From Chamaea fasciata (lineage: Eukaryota; Chordata; Aves; Passeriformes; Sylviidae), in contig JARCOQ010000001.1 of the NCBI GenBank assembly GCA_029207755.1, forward strand, positions 89,515,637-89,579,636: a stretch of DNA of 64,000 bases, in the 5' to 3' direction. Each line of letters starts with the position of its first letter. Positions within the stretch are counted from its first letter, which is position 1. Of this stretch, positions 46,385-58,862 are shown piece after piece. A program made the position numbers and the translations under genes. The notes beneath the pieces are model-generated. The model did no database searches. It worked only from the letters and a program-made list of their open reading frames with translations, and was not told the DNA's origin.

Positions 46385-49300
46385 ATCTCTGGTGCCGTGC
46401 AGATCTGTGTGGGACCAATCGCTTCTTCCTTTCTACACCACAGGGAGATGCAGAGAGCAGTCCTCTGCAGCTACCCGTGTCATGCCAGTCATACTGGCCA
46501 CTGGCTGGGACTTCTGAGGGTGGAAAGGCTTGCTCAGATGATGTTCTCCACTCTGAAGGAGTAAGGAATGAGGTTTATGTAGATGTAGGCTGATCTTTTA
46601 AAACCTCATTTGGATTTTAAATGGGACATGGCATTTGTGCTGGCTTTCTGAATGAGTTGCAGCCTTGGGTGAATCCAGTATCATGTGAATCAAGATAGTG
46701 TATCACATCAACAGAGAGGAAACCAGCTGTTTAGCATTGGGGGAGGTTTAATTGTGCTATGATAGATGCATGAGACTGGAAATAAACACAGCAGCATGAA
46801 TTTTATACCTATGCTGTAATTTCTTACTTTTCTGCCTTCTAGTTCACTATAAATATTATTGGCAGTTTTGTGTAGGGAGAGGCTTTAAGTGTGATAGGAG
46901 AGGTAGAAAGGAGGACCACAGTAAAGCTGAAGGGTAGATTTCTCAACGTTCTTAAGCTACCTGTTGGTCCTGATGGTCATAGGGCAAGTTCTGTTGAGCC
47001 ATCAGTCTGAAAGAGTTGGATCCTAGTCCTGCAAGCCAAGGGTGACAACCCTGGATGTTCTGCACGTATGTGAAGGACTGAATCCTCATATAGAGGATCA
47101 TAAAAGCACAAAAGATTGAAGGAGAGAGAGAAGAAAAAAGAACAATGGGTTTTGACATAGGATTGAAGGTCCATTAACTTCTTGGCACAGAAGTCCAAGG
47201 TAGAATTGTTACACATCTGGCAAAGTGTGCAGTCACCCCTTCCTCTGCAAGTGCTTCCCTCTCACCTTGCCTGCAGATGCAGACAGGAAAAACATGGCTC
47301 TGATCACTCTGGTGAATGTGTTAGAGCCAGTCCAAGCTTTGCTCTTCAGAGTGTGGGCTGTTTTATTGCCTGAGTTTTTGTTTAAGATCAGTAAAGGTTG
47401 GGTAATCTGGCTGTGCTGTGCTGGCACTCGGGGCTGGGCTGTGCCTGCCTTGGTGCACTGCGGGAGCTTGCCGAGTTGTGTAATTGCACGTTTACTGTCA
47501 TACCACGAATGACTGATGGCATAATTTGTATTTTCAAAATACATAAGCAGCTCAGCCTAATCAGGTGGTGTGGTAAATATTTCCAGGAGATAAAAACAAA
47601 GTATTAGGGCAGGGAACAGAGTTACAAACTTTCTTTAATGAGCTGCATATTGTTTGATCGTGTTTTTTTCCATATACATGAGCTTCTACATGCCAAAATC
47701 TCGTTATCACTGGCAGCTGCTTCACAGTCCTGGAGATATAATACTGTAAATACTGGAAACAGTAAAAATGAGTGGATGTGTCAGTTTGCTTTTCAGACTC
47801 CTGTGACTAACAGGTGATTAGTACAAATAGCAGAAGGCCTTTTAACTTTCATCTTGCTTCTGGAAATAAAAAGAAAGGGAAAGCTGTGGGACAGAGGGAA
47901 CAAATTCAGCTTCTGCAGACAGTTAACAGTGGTACTGCCTACTGGCTTGGATTACAGCTCTTGCTGGGTGGGTGTTTGACTTGTAAATCTGAGTAGTTCT
48001 GCTCACCTCTGGAGCCCTTAAAGTTAAGCACATAAATGTTCTGGGACCTGAAAGAGCCTCCTTTGCTTAATCTGGAGAGTGTGCTGCAAAATCTTATGAT
48101 GTAGGAAAACCCCCAAATCAGAAGTCTTTTCCCACTTCTATTGAGTGGCTCATAATGTTGATGGGATGTGAAGTGGAGAAATTCCATTTCTCTTTGTTTA
48201 TGTGCACCAATCTTCAGTGCTCCAAAAAGATGCAAAAAATGAGAATATCATGGTTTTGTATGCTGTTATTTTTCAAAGGCACAAATTTAAAATAGTAGAT
48301 GCCAATTTAAGTAACTTTTTAACATATGTGGAAAGCACTCCTGAAAAAATACCGAAGTTAGAGTGAAGGATGTTTTTTTTAATGAAACATTTTTCTCTAA
48401 TACAAATGTGTCAGTGCTTGGTGACAGTCACACTCACTGGAACTTGGGAGAGCAGGGGGAACAATTCACTCCTTCAGAATGGAGAACAGTTTGTTTTTAA
48501 TAATAATGAGAAGATCCCGGTAATAACTGTGAAAAGGCCGAGGAAAAGTAGTGCATTCATAGGTGGATGAAATATTTCTGTAGAGCTTAGATGTCTTTCT
48601 GCAAATACTACATAGCAAATTTCTGAGCTTGTTACTACTCACTTGCATGAAATGGAAGGTTGTTTCCCACTCTGGGGGGGATTCTAACCTCAAATTTTAT
48701 GTCCTGTCATAGGATTATCATAAGCCTAAAGGAGCATAATTGTCCTTGCTGACTTTCATAATCTATTTAATTTATTTTTTTTTTTTAGTCTTAAATTGAT
48801 TAATCTAGTGTAGCTTGCATTTAAATATATACCTATATGTTGAGGCATATGCATTTTAGCATACAATAAGAGTCGGGGACTAGTACAAGGAAGTGTGTTT
48901 GTAGCTTTTTAAACTTATTTTAAAGCAATTATGTAATAATCACTGTGGGGTTTTTTAGTAATATACCAGCTACTGAAAGTGGGTTCTTGTCTATTTCAGC
49001 CTATTTGAGAGAAAGTTGTACAGTTGGTTTCCTTCCAAATGTGCTCATCCTGCAGAGACTGACTGAAAGGGTTACTTTCATTTTCTCCAGGACAGTGGTG
49101 ACAGGAAAGTTACATGGCGGTGTAGTTACTAGTTGTAGACACCAAAGAGAAACCTAGGTGTAAAGTCAAGGAGCTGTTGGAAAATACAGTATAATGTTAA
49201 AATTGACACAGGCTGGTGCTAGAAAATGAAACTGATGAGTGCTATCTTTGTCATGACAAATACATGCAGGTTGAAAGCAGTTTTGTTTTAGGTGTGAATA

Positions 49301-51718
49301 AATGCTATAGAGATTAGACTGCACTGCAGCCCACATTAGTCCATGTACTTGTACGTAAAGAGGTACAATATCCAAAATAAATTAGGCTGTAAATAATTTT
49401 TCTGGTTACAAACTCTGTTCTCCAAATTTAGTAAGACATATGTAGCCATATGCAACATTGTGAATGTTCCATAATTCTAATGATATCTGTCTTATATTAT
49501 GAATAATGTAAAGGAAAAATAGTTTTGATCCTCCAGGGGAAAAACCCCCTTTCATTATCTCACCTTTCCTCAAAAACCCCAGACATCTACTTGTCCTCTG
49601 TCATTTGAAGCAGATTTGAATCTGTTATCTATATTGTTTCTGTCTTGCATAGGAACAAAATGTTGTCCTACTTTCTGTAATTGGAATTTAGTAAATCTAA
49701 AATAAGTTACAGTAGTAAACTGAATGTGTTAAAGAAATGGAACAGAGGACAGATTACAATTTAATTTCCCAGCAGATAGACCTAATATTATTCATAAACA
49801 GAATGCAGTTCACAGTAAGTACAAGTAAAGCTGTGTTTCAAAACAGACTAAGTAAAATAAACCTCCCTGGGCAAGACGACGTTTCATTTTGTTACTGATG
49901 AATGTTACAGAACTGGCACTGTAGTTCTGAGTTTTAACATCAGATCCATTGGTTCACCTTTCTTTCTGGTTCAGCACCATTTTTCTCAGGCCAAGATGAA
50001 TATTTTAGTTTGTTTTCCTTGTGAAGTACACTATCTTTGTATCTCCCCGAGTCTCTGCAGTAAGGTTGGAGTCCACTGGCCAGCTTCAGCTAAATTTACC
50101 GGGCAGGTTGAGCTCTGAGCACTTTTGTGGAACAAGGATTTGGGTACAGAACAACCACAGAAATGGGTGACCTTTCTGAAGGAAAGGCTCCCCTGTGTTA
50201 TCATGGATGTGAGACTGCGATGGGGTGAGCCATTGCTCAGGGTTGGCTCTGCTCAGAGCGTGCATCTCACCGTGCATGGGGTTATGTAGAGGCAAGGCCA
50301 CAGGGAACCAGCCTTCATGGACTCCATTGAGTATGGAACTACTCGGTCTTTTTATGAGGGAGAATATCCCACATCCTTTTACTTTTCCCACGCTTTATTC
50401 GTAAATGTCGCATTATAAGTTTTCAGCTTACTCTAAACTAACAGCACCTTCACTCATTTCACATGTTGTGTATGAGTCAAATGGAGCCCGGGACAGACGG
50501 ACAAGGTGATGTGACCAGGGCTGTGTGACAGGTGCTGGTCTGTGCAGCTGAGCTGGGAGGTTAGAGCCCAGCAAACTTTTTCTGTCCTGTGCAAAGAGTC
50601 ACCAGCGAATGCAGTTTAAACACAGACATCACTTATTAAAGGTCCCAAGTGTTCTCAGACAGCGCTCGAAAATGCTGGACAAGGAGTTCGGCCCAAAGCT
50701 GTGCTGTTAAAAATTAACCATATTAGAAACCATGACCCTGGCTGGTTTAATACATGGAAACAATTACCTTTGCAGGAAACTAACACAGATCCACAATGCT
50801 TTGGAGGGAAAGGACAAACAGCATGGTAGCTGTTGTGACTGGGCTCAGCTTCCCCTCCTAACTTTGCCTTTTTCATTCATGAAAGTGGACAGTGGTGATG
50901 AAGTTGAGACTGTGGATTTTACAAACACTTCCTCTGTGCTTGAGCTTCCTGCTTGCAGTGACCACAGAGTTGTCTCCTGCATGGAAGGCATGTGAAGGAA
51001 GAGAGAAGCTTTCAAGAAGGATTTGAGTACTAGGAAAGCATTTCACTTGGCCTCAGCCAGGTCCTCATCATGGTGGTTAATGTCACTCTTGCTCACAAAT
51101 TTGCTGCCAGGTCCAGAACTGTTTAACAAAAGTTGAACAGATGGATCAGTGAGGTTTAGTTGGTTTCCTGCATCTGGAGTGCACAGAAGTTTCTATCACA
51201 AGGTATTACTTGGCAGCTTCCAGTGAAACTTCAGAGTGTTGTGCTCTTGCTACTGGTAGGGACAAACAGCTTATGAGGAAAAGAAACAAATACAGGGGAT
51301 TGTGTACAGGTGGCTTTTAGCCGATAGCCTGAAAACCTCCACAGACTCAGCAGGTACTTTTTAATGGATGGCAAAAAGTAAAGCTAGACAACATGCCATA
51401 GAATTCTTGGCCTTTCATGCACTGAAAAAAGATGTGATGACTGTCTTATTAATTGAATTAGTATGAGAAGTGTCAAGATTTTGAGGGTCAATTTAATGAC
51501 ATTTTCAAAGAGAACAAAAGATCTGCTGTGAGGACAAAATACCAGAGGACATTTGACTTAAGCTCAGATGATAATATATTAAAAAAGCGCTGCTGTTTAA
51601 AATTTTCTGCTGGCAATTTTTACAACTAATGCCTAAATTTTTATTATTATGCATTATGTTTATTCTCTTTCATGGGGTTTAATAGTGAAAAGGTGGTACT
51701 TTTTTTGGTCTGTTTATC

Positions 51719-51859
51719 CAGTTTGGTTTACTTTTTCCCTTCTCTCATAATTCCTTACTATTTTGGGTGCAAGATGAAGAGAAAATATTCAGTTTGTTTT
51801 ACTTTCTCCCTTCTGTAGCGGTTTTTTTACTATTTCGGTGTAGGACAAAGAAAATACTT
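51719..51859 (+). repeat. 71-bp tandem duplication, two diverged copies
   Basis: Copy 1 (51719-51789) and copy 2 (51790-51859) both begin CAGTTTG, then share TTTACTTT.TCCCTTCT, TTACTATTT.GG and AAAGAAAATA-type words in the same order and spacing. By eye about three quarters of positions agree. The junction is exact, with no spacer. No larger array is present. The duplication is old enough to have diverged and its function, if any, is unknown. Confidence 0.8.
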
Positions 51860-53700
51860 TGAAGAGTAGAAGAGCTCATTGTAAAACTACAGAAATTAGG
51901 TTAGTTATTGTAGCTGAAATTACTTTGATCTATTCTTTACATTGTTCATTTCAAGATGCTCTTGCTGCTTGTCAGTATTACACTTTTGCAATATTAGAGT
52001 AGAATATAATAATAACATCTTTTTATTTGGTGGCATAAAGATAAATGACAGCAGAATATTTGATTTTTATGATTATGCCTACATTAAAAAGTAGTGTGGA
52101 CTGACTGGAGAGTATCTGTGAAAACTGTGCTGGGATGCTGAGGCATGTTTTGGGGTTGCTTTTACTTCTGAGCCGTCTGGTGCTGCTGACTGCTCACTCT
52201 GGGGAATATGATGCTTCTAGTTAATTCCTGCCAAGAGGGATTTGCTCATGTGCTGTAGGACCACCCCACAGTACAACCGAAAGCCCAGGCAGGATGGATT
52301 ATCTGGAGACTTGGTTCAAAAGCTGCATGCCTGATCTAACAAAAGCAGAAGGTAGCTTTGCCCTAAAGGGATGTAGTGGGATGAAGGCACAGAAAGAAAG
52401 GCATATTTCAGTGATCTGATTGTGTACAGTTGTGCCAGTTAGTGAAACAGGTTTAATAATTTTTTCTTTCTTTTTGCTCTTTCTTCCCTTTTCTTTGTAA
52501 TTATTACTGAAAGGGGAAGGTTGATGTGACTAGGCTTCTGAGAAGGAAGGCTGTTTTGAGAAGTTAGAAAGAAGAAATCTACTGAAAGGATCGTATCTTC
52601 TTTAAGGAGCTTATAAAATGCCAAGTGCACATTAGATGCTTAACCAGTAATGACCCGTGTCTAGCGGCTGGGCACTTGACCTGCTGATGCGAGCATGTGC
52701 TCCTGTGGGGACAGTGCTTGTAACCTTCAGTCACAGAGGGTGCTCAGACAGACATTGCACTCAATTGAGCCTCTCAGGCATTCTAAGACACTGGTTGGGC
52801 ACCCTTTTATTTAAAGGTGTACAGCCTCTTTTTGGTGTGTGTCCTGAGGCAGGGAAGGGGATGTGTAATGTCATATTATTCTAGCATGACTTGGAAAAAT
52901 ACATGATGTTATCTGAGACAGTAGGTTGAGAGCCAGTCTGGCAGATGTGACAGTCCTGCTTTCTGGATCTGAGAGCTGGCAGCCCAGGGAGCATACAACC
53001 AAACCTGGTATTTGCTGAAATGCTCAGGTTGGGGCTTGTGCTGAAGGGAAGGAAGTAGAGGTGACAGAAGTAGGAGTACAGTGTTTCGGGTTTTTTTTTA
53101 CAAAAGACAAGTTTGGAAGTAGACTTAGACAAAGGCTTTGTCTTTCTCAGTTTCCTGTCTCTTCTTGATTAAAAGAGTAGGTCTGACTGCAAAAGAACCC
53201 ACCAACCTTTGGAGCCAGCCAACTCACTGAATCCAGGTGCAGGACAACATTTCGTCTGTCTGGAAGATTTTAGCTGCTGGCATAGTCCTGCTACTCTCAA
53301 AAAGTAAGACCAAACCACAGTGGTGCTGAGCTGGTTGTGGCTTAGTCAAATTTCTGTTCTAAAAACAGCTTATGGTCAGGCCTCCAAAGTTTCCTGCAAC
53401 AAAGGTCATCACAGGTTTCTTCTGAAGTGTCCTGAATGTGTCCTGTGCTCTCTGTCACTGGAGATGCATGGTTGTATAAAGAATGTTGATTGTTCAGATC
53501 TTTCTATATAACAGCAAGCAACTAGGTCCCAAAAAACAACCTCATATAGCTAGAAGGTAGGTGAGATGAGTAAGTAAAGCAGAAGGCAACAGGAAAAAAA
53601 TATGAGGCCCATCTGTTCCAAACAACATGGAATTTTTATTGTTTTTCTAGAGCCCTTCCTTTGAAGAACCCAGAATGTATCTGCACATTGAATATCACAC

Positions 53701-53728
53701 CTTACTTCATTTTCTTAAATGAAGTAAG
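53701..53728. repeat. perfect inverted repeat, 12-bp arms, 4-nt loop
   Basis: Left arm CTTACTTCATTT (53701-53712) and right arm AAATGAAGTAAG (53717-53728) with loop TCTT. It would form a stable hairpin in either strand's RNA. The total is too short for a typical pre-miRNA. Confidence 0.85.
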
Positions 53729-56329
53729 TAATTCTCTTTCTAAACTATATGTGCTATTAGCAGAGGCACGCCTGCCTGCTGCTTGTTTTGGGCAACACAC
53801 TGAACTTTTACAGGAGGATGTATGCTACTGTTCAGAGCAGCTTGGCCAATGAAAGAGTGGGTGGAAGATATTCAGCTCTTCATCCACTGGCATTCCTTGT
53901 TTTCAGGGGTCGTGAGCCAAGGAGGGCTGTGCCTCTGAGCACAGGCAGTCATATGGCAGGGTCGCTGCCAAGGGATGAAGCCACTGACTTGTGATCCAGT
54001 CTGTCTCTCTCAGACCTTCATGCTGGGATAAAGGAGGCACTTAGGGTGCCAGGGAGAGCCTGAGGTCAGCACCTGATGAGACTGAGGCTTTATGACTTGG
54101 AAAGACATGACAGGCCTCAGGGTAAGTGGGGGAAAGCATGGCCCTGTGTCACCTTGTAATGATAAACAGGTGGCATCAAGGCATGGGGGCAGTGAGCGTG
54201 GGCTGGGAGTTCTAGTCCAAAAATCATGCAATAAAGTCACTTCAGCTGCTAAGAGGGGAGTTCACAGTGTGTGTGCTTGTGAGCAGAAGAAAAAGAGTAA
54301 ATAGCATGTAGGAACATGTGCCTGAGCCTGCCAGACCCTTGGCAGAGGCGAGGGAGAGTAGTAGGTCCATTCCTGTGCGATCTGGGAGGAAGAGCTCCTG
54401 TCCCCATCGCGAGAGGTGTGCAGACAGCCTGGTGCTGTCATTTCTTCATCCCTCATAGCTCATTCCAAAATGAGATCATATTTTAGCAATCCACTGTTCT
54501 CAACTGGCCTTGGTTCTGTCCTGTCATGTGCAATAGCACTACTTTTGCCCAGGCCCACCCCAGAACTGCTTGCCCTGGGAATGGCAAGGGAGGCTTGCAG
54601 TGCTGTCTGCCCCCCAGGCTTGGAGGTAGGCAAGCCTGCCCAAATCCAGAAATAAGAGATGAGTCTTTCTCTGTAGCTTGTCTTGGGGTTTCATTTCTCT
54701 CTTTACTTGAGTCTTTGTTTCCATTGCTGTGGTTTTTCATCAGTTTTGATCACAGTCAAGGCATGCTACCATAGTGAACATGCAATTTACCTAGAATGGA
54801 AAAATCATCTCTGTCCATTCAGCTCCACTGGCCTTTTGAGAGTGGCCCCACTGTGAAATGAAGGAAGACTGCGGGGAAAGAGGCATCCTACTACTGGTAT
54901 TTTATCAAGCTGCTACTCTCTTGGTATTTTCTCAAAGTCCCAAGCTGGCAAAGCAAGGGGTAGTGCCTGTCTTAGCTTTCACTGAAAAGCAAAATATTTC
55001 TGCCTTTGAGTGCAGAGCAGCACAGCAACCTGTTGTGTTCCTGTGGCTCTGAAGCCAGAAGGCAGAGAAATCGATCCTGTAACTTTTGCCCAATCTTGTT
55101 GCTTTTGAGGGAAGTGCTGTGTTTTGGGGAGAAGTGTGCTCATCAACCATCATTTAATTCTTGGGGGTTAGTAGTAGCGTGCGCTGCAGCTGGGGTAGGC
55201 TGCTGAATAGCCCTGGCTGGATTTGGCATCTTTGCAGCTGGCAGGGTTAATGCTGCGTGTATGGCAGGAGGAAGGAAGATTTGTACTTCAGACCTGCCTC
55301 TGCTGGCAGCTAGAGAAGCCAAGCACCGCCTCATTTATTGCACCGGGAGGAGTGAAGGAGCTGACAAAATATTCCTTTAATTTGTTTGAAGCTGCATTCA
55401 TTTCTCCAGAAGGGGGAGAGTGGAATAGTCGAATGCTGGGAGGAATATGCCTAATTCAAGACTGTCCTTTTTCCCTGACTGCATACACACTACAAGAAAA
55501 ATCAAGATGTTTAGAAAGAGGCTCTGAGATCTACTCATATGTTTTGCAAAGTCCAGGATTATCTGGCTGTTGAGTGAGTCTTTGTAAAGCGTGACCCAAT
55601 AATTCTGTTTTTAAGACTTCACTGTTGGTTTTGATACTATGTCGGTTACTGAGAAAATATTATAAATGGATGGAGGTGCAAGCCATGAGTAGACAGTGAC
55701 TCCAGGAAAAGCACATACGTATGGCAGACCTGGTGCTCCTTTCTGATGGTGAAATTTGAATTTGGCTCACAGATACTATGTTGTAGCAAAAAAAAAAGGG
55801 AGGGCAGAATGAGTTTAAAGTCTTTTTGTTATGCTGAATTTTTAGTGTTTTATCCTCTGACATATAGATCGTTGCTTCTGGTTTTTTAAAGCCAGACTGT
55901 TTCCTCCATCACAGTTAAATCTATTTTCTTTTGTCAAACCCTGATTTGTTGCTCCTGTTTCTGTAAGGATCAGATGGGTAATGGAAGCTGTACAGCAACT
56001 TTATGTATGCTACTCGAGATAGTAAAATGCAGGCCTACAATAGGCCTTTTTTCAGCAGCTGTAAAGCTGTTGTGTGAATACAGTGAATCCATTCAGTGTC
56101 CCCCACGCTTGCTGGGAGCACCCTGGAGAAGAGAGTTGTACTAGTAAAACGACTATCCAGCAAAACGGTTTCAGAGGGACAGGCTGATGACTCACTCCTT
56201 ATTTTGGTGTGCAGGGTCTTTTTCTGGGTATGTGAAGTTTCAGCCTGAGTTAAGAGATCTATAACTTTCTACAGCTTTCTCCTTGTTTCCAGATTATCCA
56301 CTGAATCAGTGTTCCTTGCATCAGCCCTC

Positions 56330-56430
56330 TGAGAAGGGGGAATACTCTTATTTTTGCTGTAGAGGCTGGGGAAACTGAGGCAGGGGAAAATTTGGGTTAA
56401 GGGACAGTGTGCATTAGGAGCCAAACTCTC
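56330..56430. repeat. possible MIR-like SINE fragment
   Basis: The word GGGGAAACTGAGGCAGGGG (56369-56387) followed by a TTAAGGGACAGTG word resembles the reverse-complement core of MIR (GAGGAAACTGAGGCACAGAGAGGTTAAG). MIR-type copies exist at low number in birds. Only the central part is convincing. Confidence 0.3.
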
Positions 56431-57637
56431 ATTCGGTAGTTGTACTATAGAAGCTCAAGTGTCATTCAGAGCTATTTCAGCCTTTCAGGAAGTGTCACAT
56501 AGCATTTGCCCATAGGTCATGCAGAAAAGCCTGGAGCATAGCTGGGAATCTGTCTATCAAACTTTGTTTGATTCTTTAAACAGAGCATTAAAAATGTAAG
56601 TATGTAAAGTGAGAACAGGAGGATTTTATGCTGATTTTGATCTTTGGCCACCCTGTATTCGAGCTGGGGAAAAAAAATGAGAGGCAGAACCTAGTTGATT
56701 TGGCAGCGTGACGCTTTATAAAATAATCCCTCTAACACTTTTCCTTAAATTAAGAATGGTTTCTAGGTGGCATGAGTCATGGACAGACTGTCCTCATTTC
56801 ACTTTGAACTTGCAGCCTTCTCTGGATTTGTGTCACCGAGTTACAGGGCTTTGTCCGCTTCCTGCTGTGGTAGGCTTGGCTGTTGCAGCCTTGACTGGTG
56901 TTGAGTGAGAGCAGGCTCCTTGAAGGAAGAGGCAGCACCACGTCAGCGTGAATAAGCACGGTGGAGTAGGGGCCCAGGCTAATTTAAGCAGAGTATTTTG
57001 TACCAAAAGCAGCTTTGGGGAGCGGTGACATAGGGCACAGCCTTTGTGCAGGTGTCAAGGTCTCCCTTATTTGTGTGTTGTGGTCTGCGTCAAGTGTTGG
57101 GTTGTTTTCCGCCAGGGTGTGTGGGGGAATACACTGTGGCATAGAAAGCTGTGCTTTTTAAATTTTTGACCACTTTTGGAAAAGTCATCTCTTTTGAGGT
57201 ATATACAGCCACAGGAGGCTGTGAATTTTGTCTTCGTTTCTTAATTAAAAGCAAGGGGAAGATTATTCAGAGCTGTCTGTTCTAGCCAAGGAAGAAAATC
57301 AGAGTGTTCTGGCTTATATGCACACAAGGTCAAACCCTCTCGTTGTCATGTTGTGTAAATTTGTTGGCTTCAGTGGGGGTGGCCACAGGTGTAACCCTGG
57401 GAACAGTTTCTTCCAGGCTTTTTACAGAGCAAAAATGAATGTGGTGGTTGGCCCTAAAAATTGTTTGTAGAGAAATAACTGGGATGGTTGTAATCCAGAG
57501 AGGCCACGCAAATGCAAGACCACGCTCTCAGAGGGAACGTGAACTCTGCACTGGCTGGCAGTGTTTTCCTGCTGACAGAGCCTGGTTTGGAGTCTTACGT
57601 ACTCGGCTGGCTCTTGGCCAAGCCTTGCTGCAGGTAT

Positions 57638-57665
57638 GGGAGAGGGGGGAGGGTGAAACAGGGGG
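57638..57665 (+). other. canonical G-quadruplex motif
   Basis: G-tracts at 57638 (3), 57644 (6), 57651 (3) and 57661 (5) with loops of 3, 1 and 7 bases on the plus strand. Confidence 0.7.
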
Positions 57666-58190
57666 CGGTGAGAAACTGTTCTGGTAGCAGCACTCGCTGA
57701 AAATTCAAAACCCTTCAGACCTTTTTTGGTGATGGTGGAGAATGACAGAATTGATTGTATTAGAGACCTGCCAGTTACTCTTAACTCATTTGCTCCTGTC
57801 GCTCCTCCTCCCTTCCTTCCTCTCTCGACAGCTGGGCTGGGTTTTGTAGTGCTAATGCTGCATTGCTTCTCCAGCACGGCTACTACTTCCCCCACGCTGC
57901 TACTCCAGAAATACTACAGGAACTCACTGAAGACTGAGGGAGAGGGCTATATATGTTTTATTAGTGATACTAAGAGTGATAGCAATAATAAAACCGTGTA
58001 GCAGTTTAATACTTTACGTAATGATTTTTCTTCTGGTTTGTGTTCTGGGTTTTCTTTCATTTTCACCGTCATAAATTTGTAGAGTCTAGTATACCCTGGA
58101 TTGTGCTTAAAATGAATATTTTGTAGTATGTTAATTTACGGATTTTTAAAATGCCATGTTTTTGAGTGGTCTAAACCACTGTTGTGGCTG

Positions 58191-58259
58191 TTTTTTTTTT
58201 TTTGTTGTTTTTTTGTTTTTTTTTTTTTTTTTAGTTGGGTCTCTTAAATTTTTTTTTTT
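58191..58259 (+). repeat. T-rich tract with TTTG units
   Basis: T-runs of 13 (58191-58203) and 17 (58216-58232) are separated by single G bases, with a further T-run at about 58250-58259. The tract is followed by AGTACAG, which has the shape of a splice acceptor, but I see no convincing exon downstream. Confidence 0.9.
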
Positions 58260-58789
58260 AGTACAGCCCACAGAAGAGCTGCTGCTGGAGGAAGTTACCA
58301 CACTTGCTTTAGATAATGAAATATACATGCAAAAAAGGTCAGGGATTTCCCCTGACCCACCCACCAATTGCTTGAAATGACATTTTCATTCTGAGTGTTT
58401 CTTTTTTTTTTGTTTTTGTTTAAGATCCTGGAGCACAGGGGAAGAGTCTTAATGCAAAATACCAGAAAAAAAAGTCTGCAACATCTCCTGTGAGAGGGGA
58501 GGGAAAAGGAGATTAACAATTGCATCTTGAAACACTCATGATTTGAGGTAAGTGATTGGAGGGTCTTGTCATAAGTTATAGTTAGTTTGTAATTAAATTT
58601 ATCATTATTTCCCTCAGAATGTCATGATATTCTTGTTGAAGGCAATAAAAACAGGCAGGAGAGGGAGGGAGAGAACTGTAATGGCAAACCCAGAAACAGC
58701 AGTAAAAATACGTACTGCACTTATCTTTTTGAAAATGGGCCCCTTGAGTTCCAGTCCCACAAACAGACAATCATTCTGACATTTATAAG

Positions 58790-58862
58790 AGTTAAACCCT
58801 GTTTAGATCAATGAGACTATTCTCCCTGAAAGTTAGGCATGAGCCTAAATATTTCCTAGTTT
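58790..58862. repeat. possible ancient amniote repeat remnant
   Basis: GATCAATGAGACTATTCTCC followed by CTGAAAGTTAGGCATGAGCC and TAAATATTTCCTAGTTTGGAATC follows the order of an old sauropsid repeat with GTCAATGGGACTACTCA, TTAAAGTTAAGCATGTGC and TTAAGTGCTTTGCTGAATC words. The match is better than for the copy at 44861-44930. Confidence 0.45.

Noticed and set aside
46376..46430. TATA box and CCAAT word suggesting a promoter
   Set aside because: The CCAAT word is downstream rather than upstream, there is no CpG enrichment and no transcript-like sequence follows. Kept only as a low-confidence site.
57422..57895. 157-codon open frame on the minus strand
   Set aside because: Low-information composition and overlap with a G-rich tract on the other strand. 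No similarity to a known protein.
58191..58320. T-rich tract followed by AG, as a splice acceptor for an exon at about 58267
   Set aside because: The frame after the AG is open for a while but has no recognisable protein and no donor that I find convincing.
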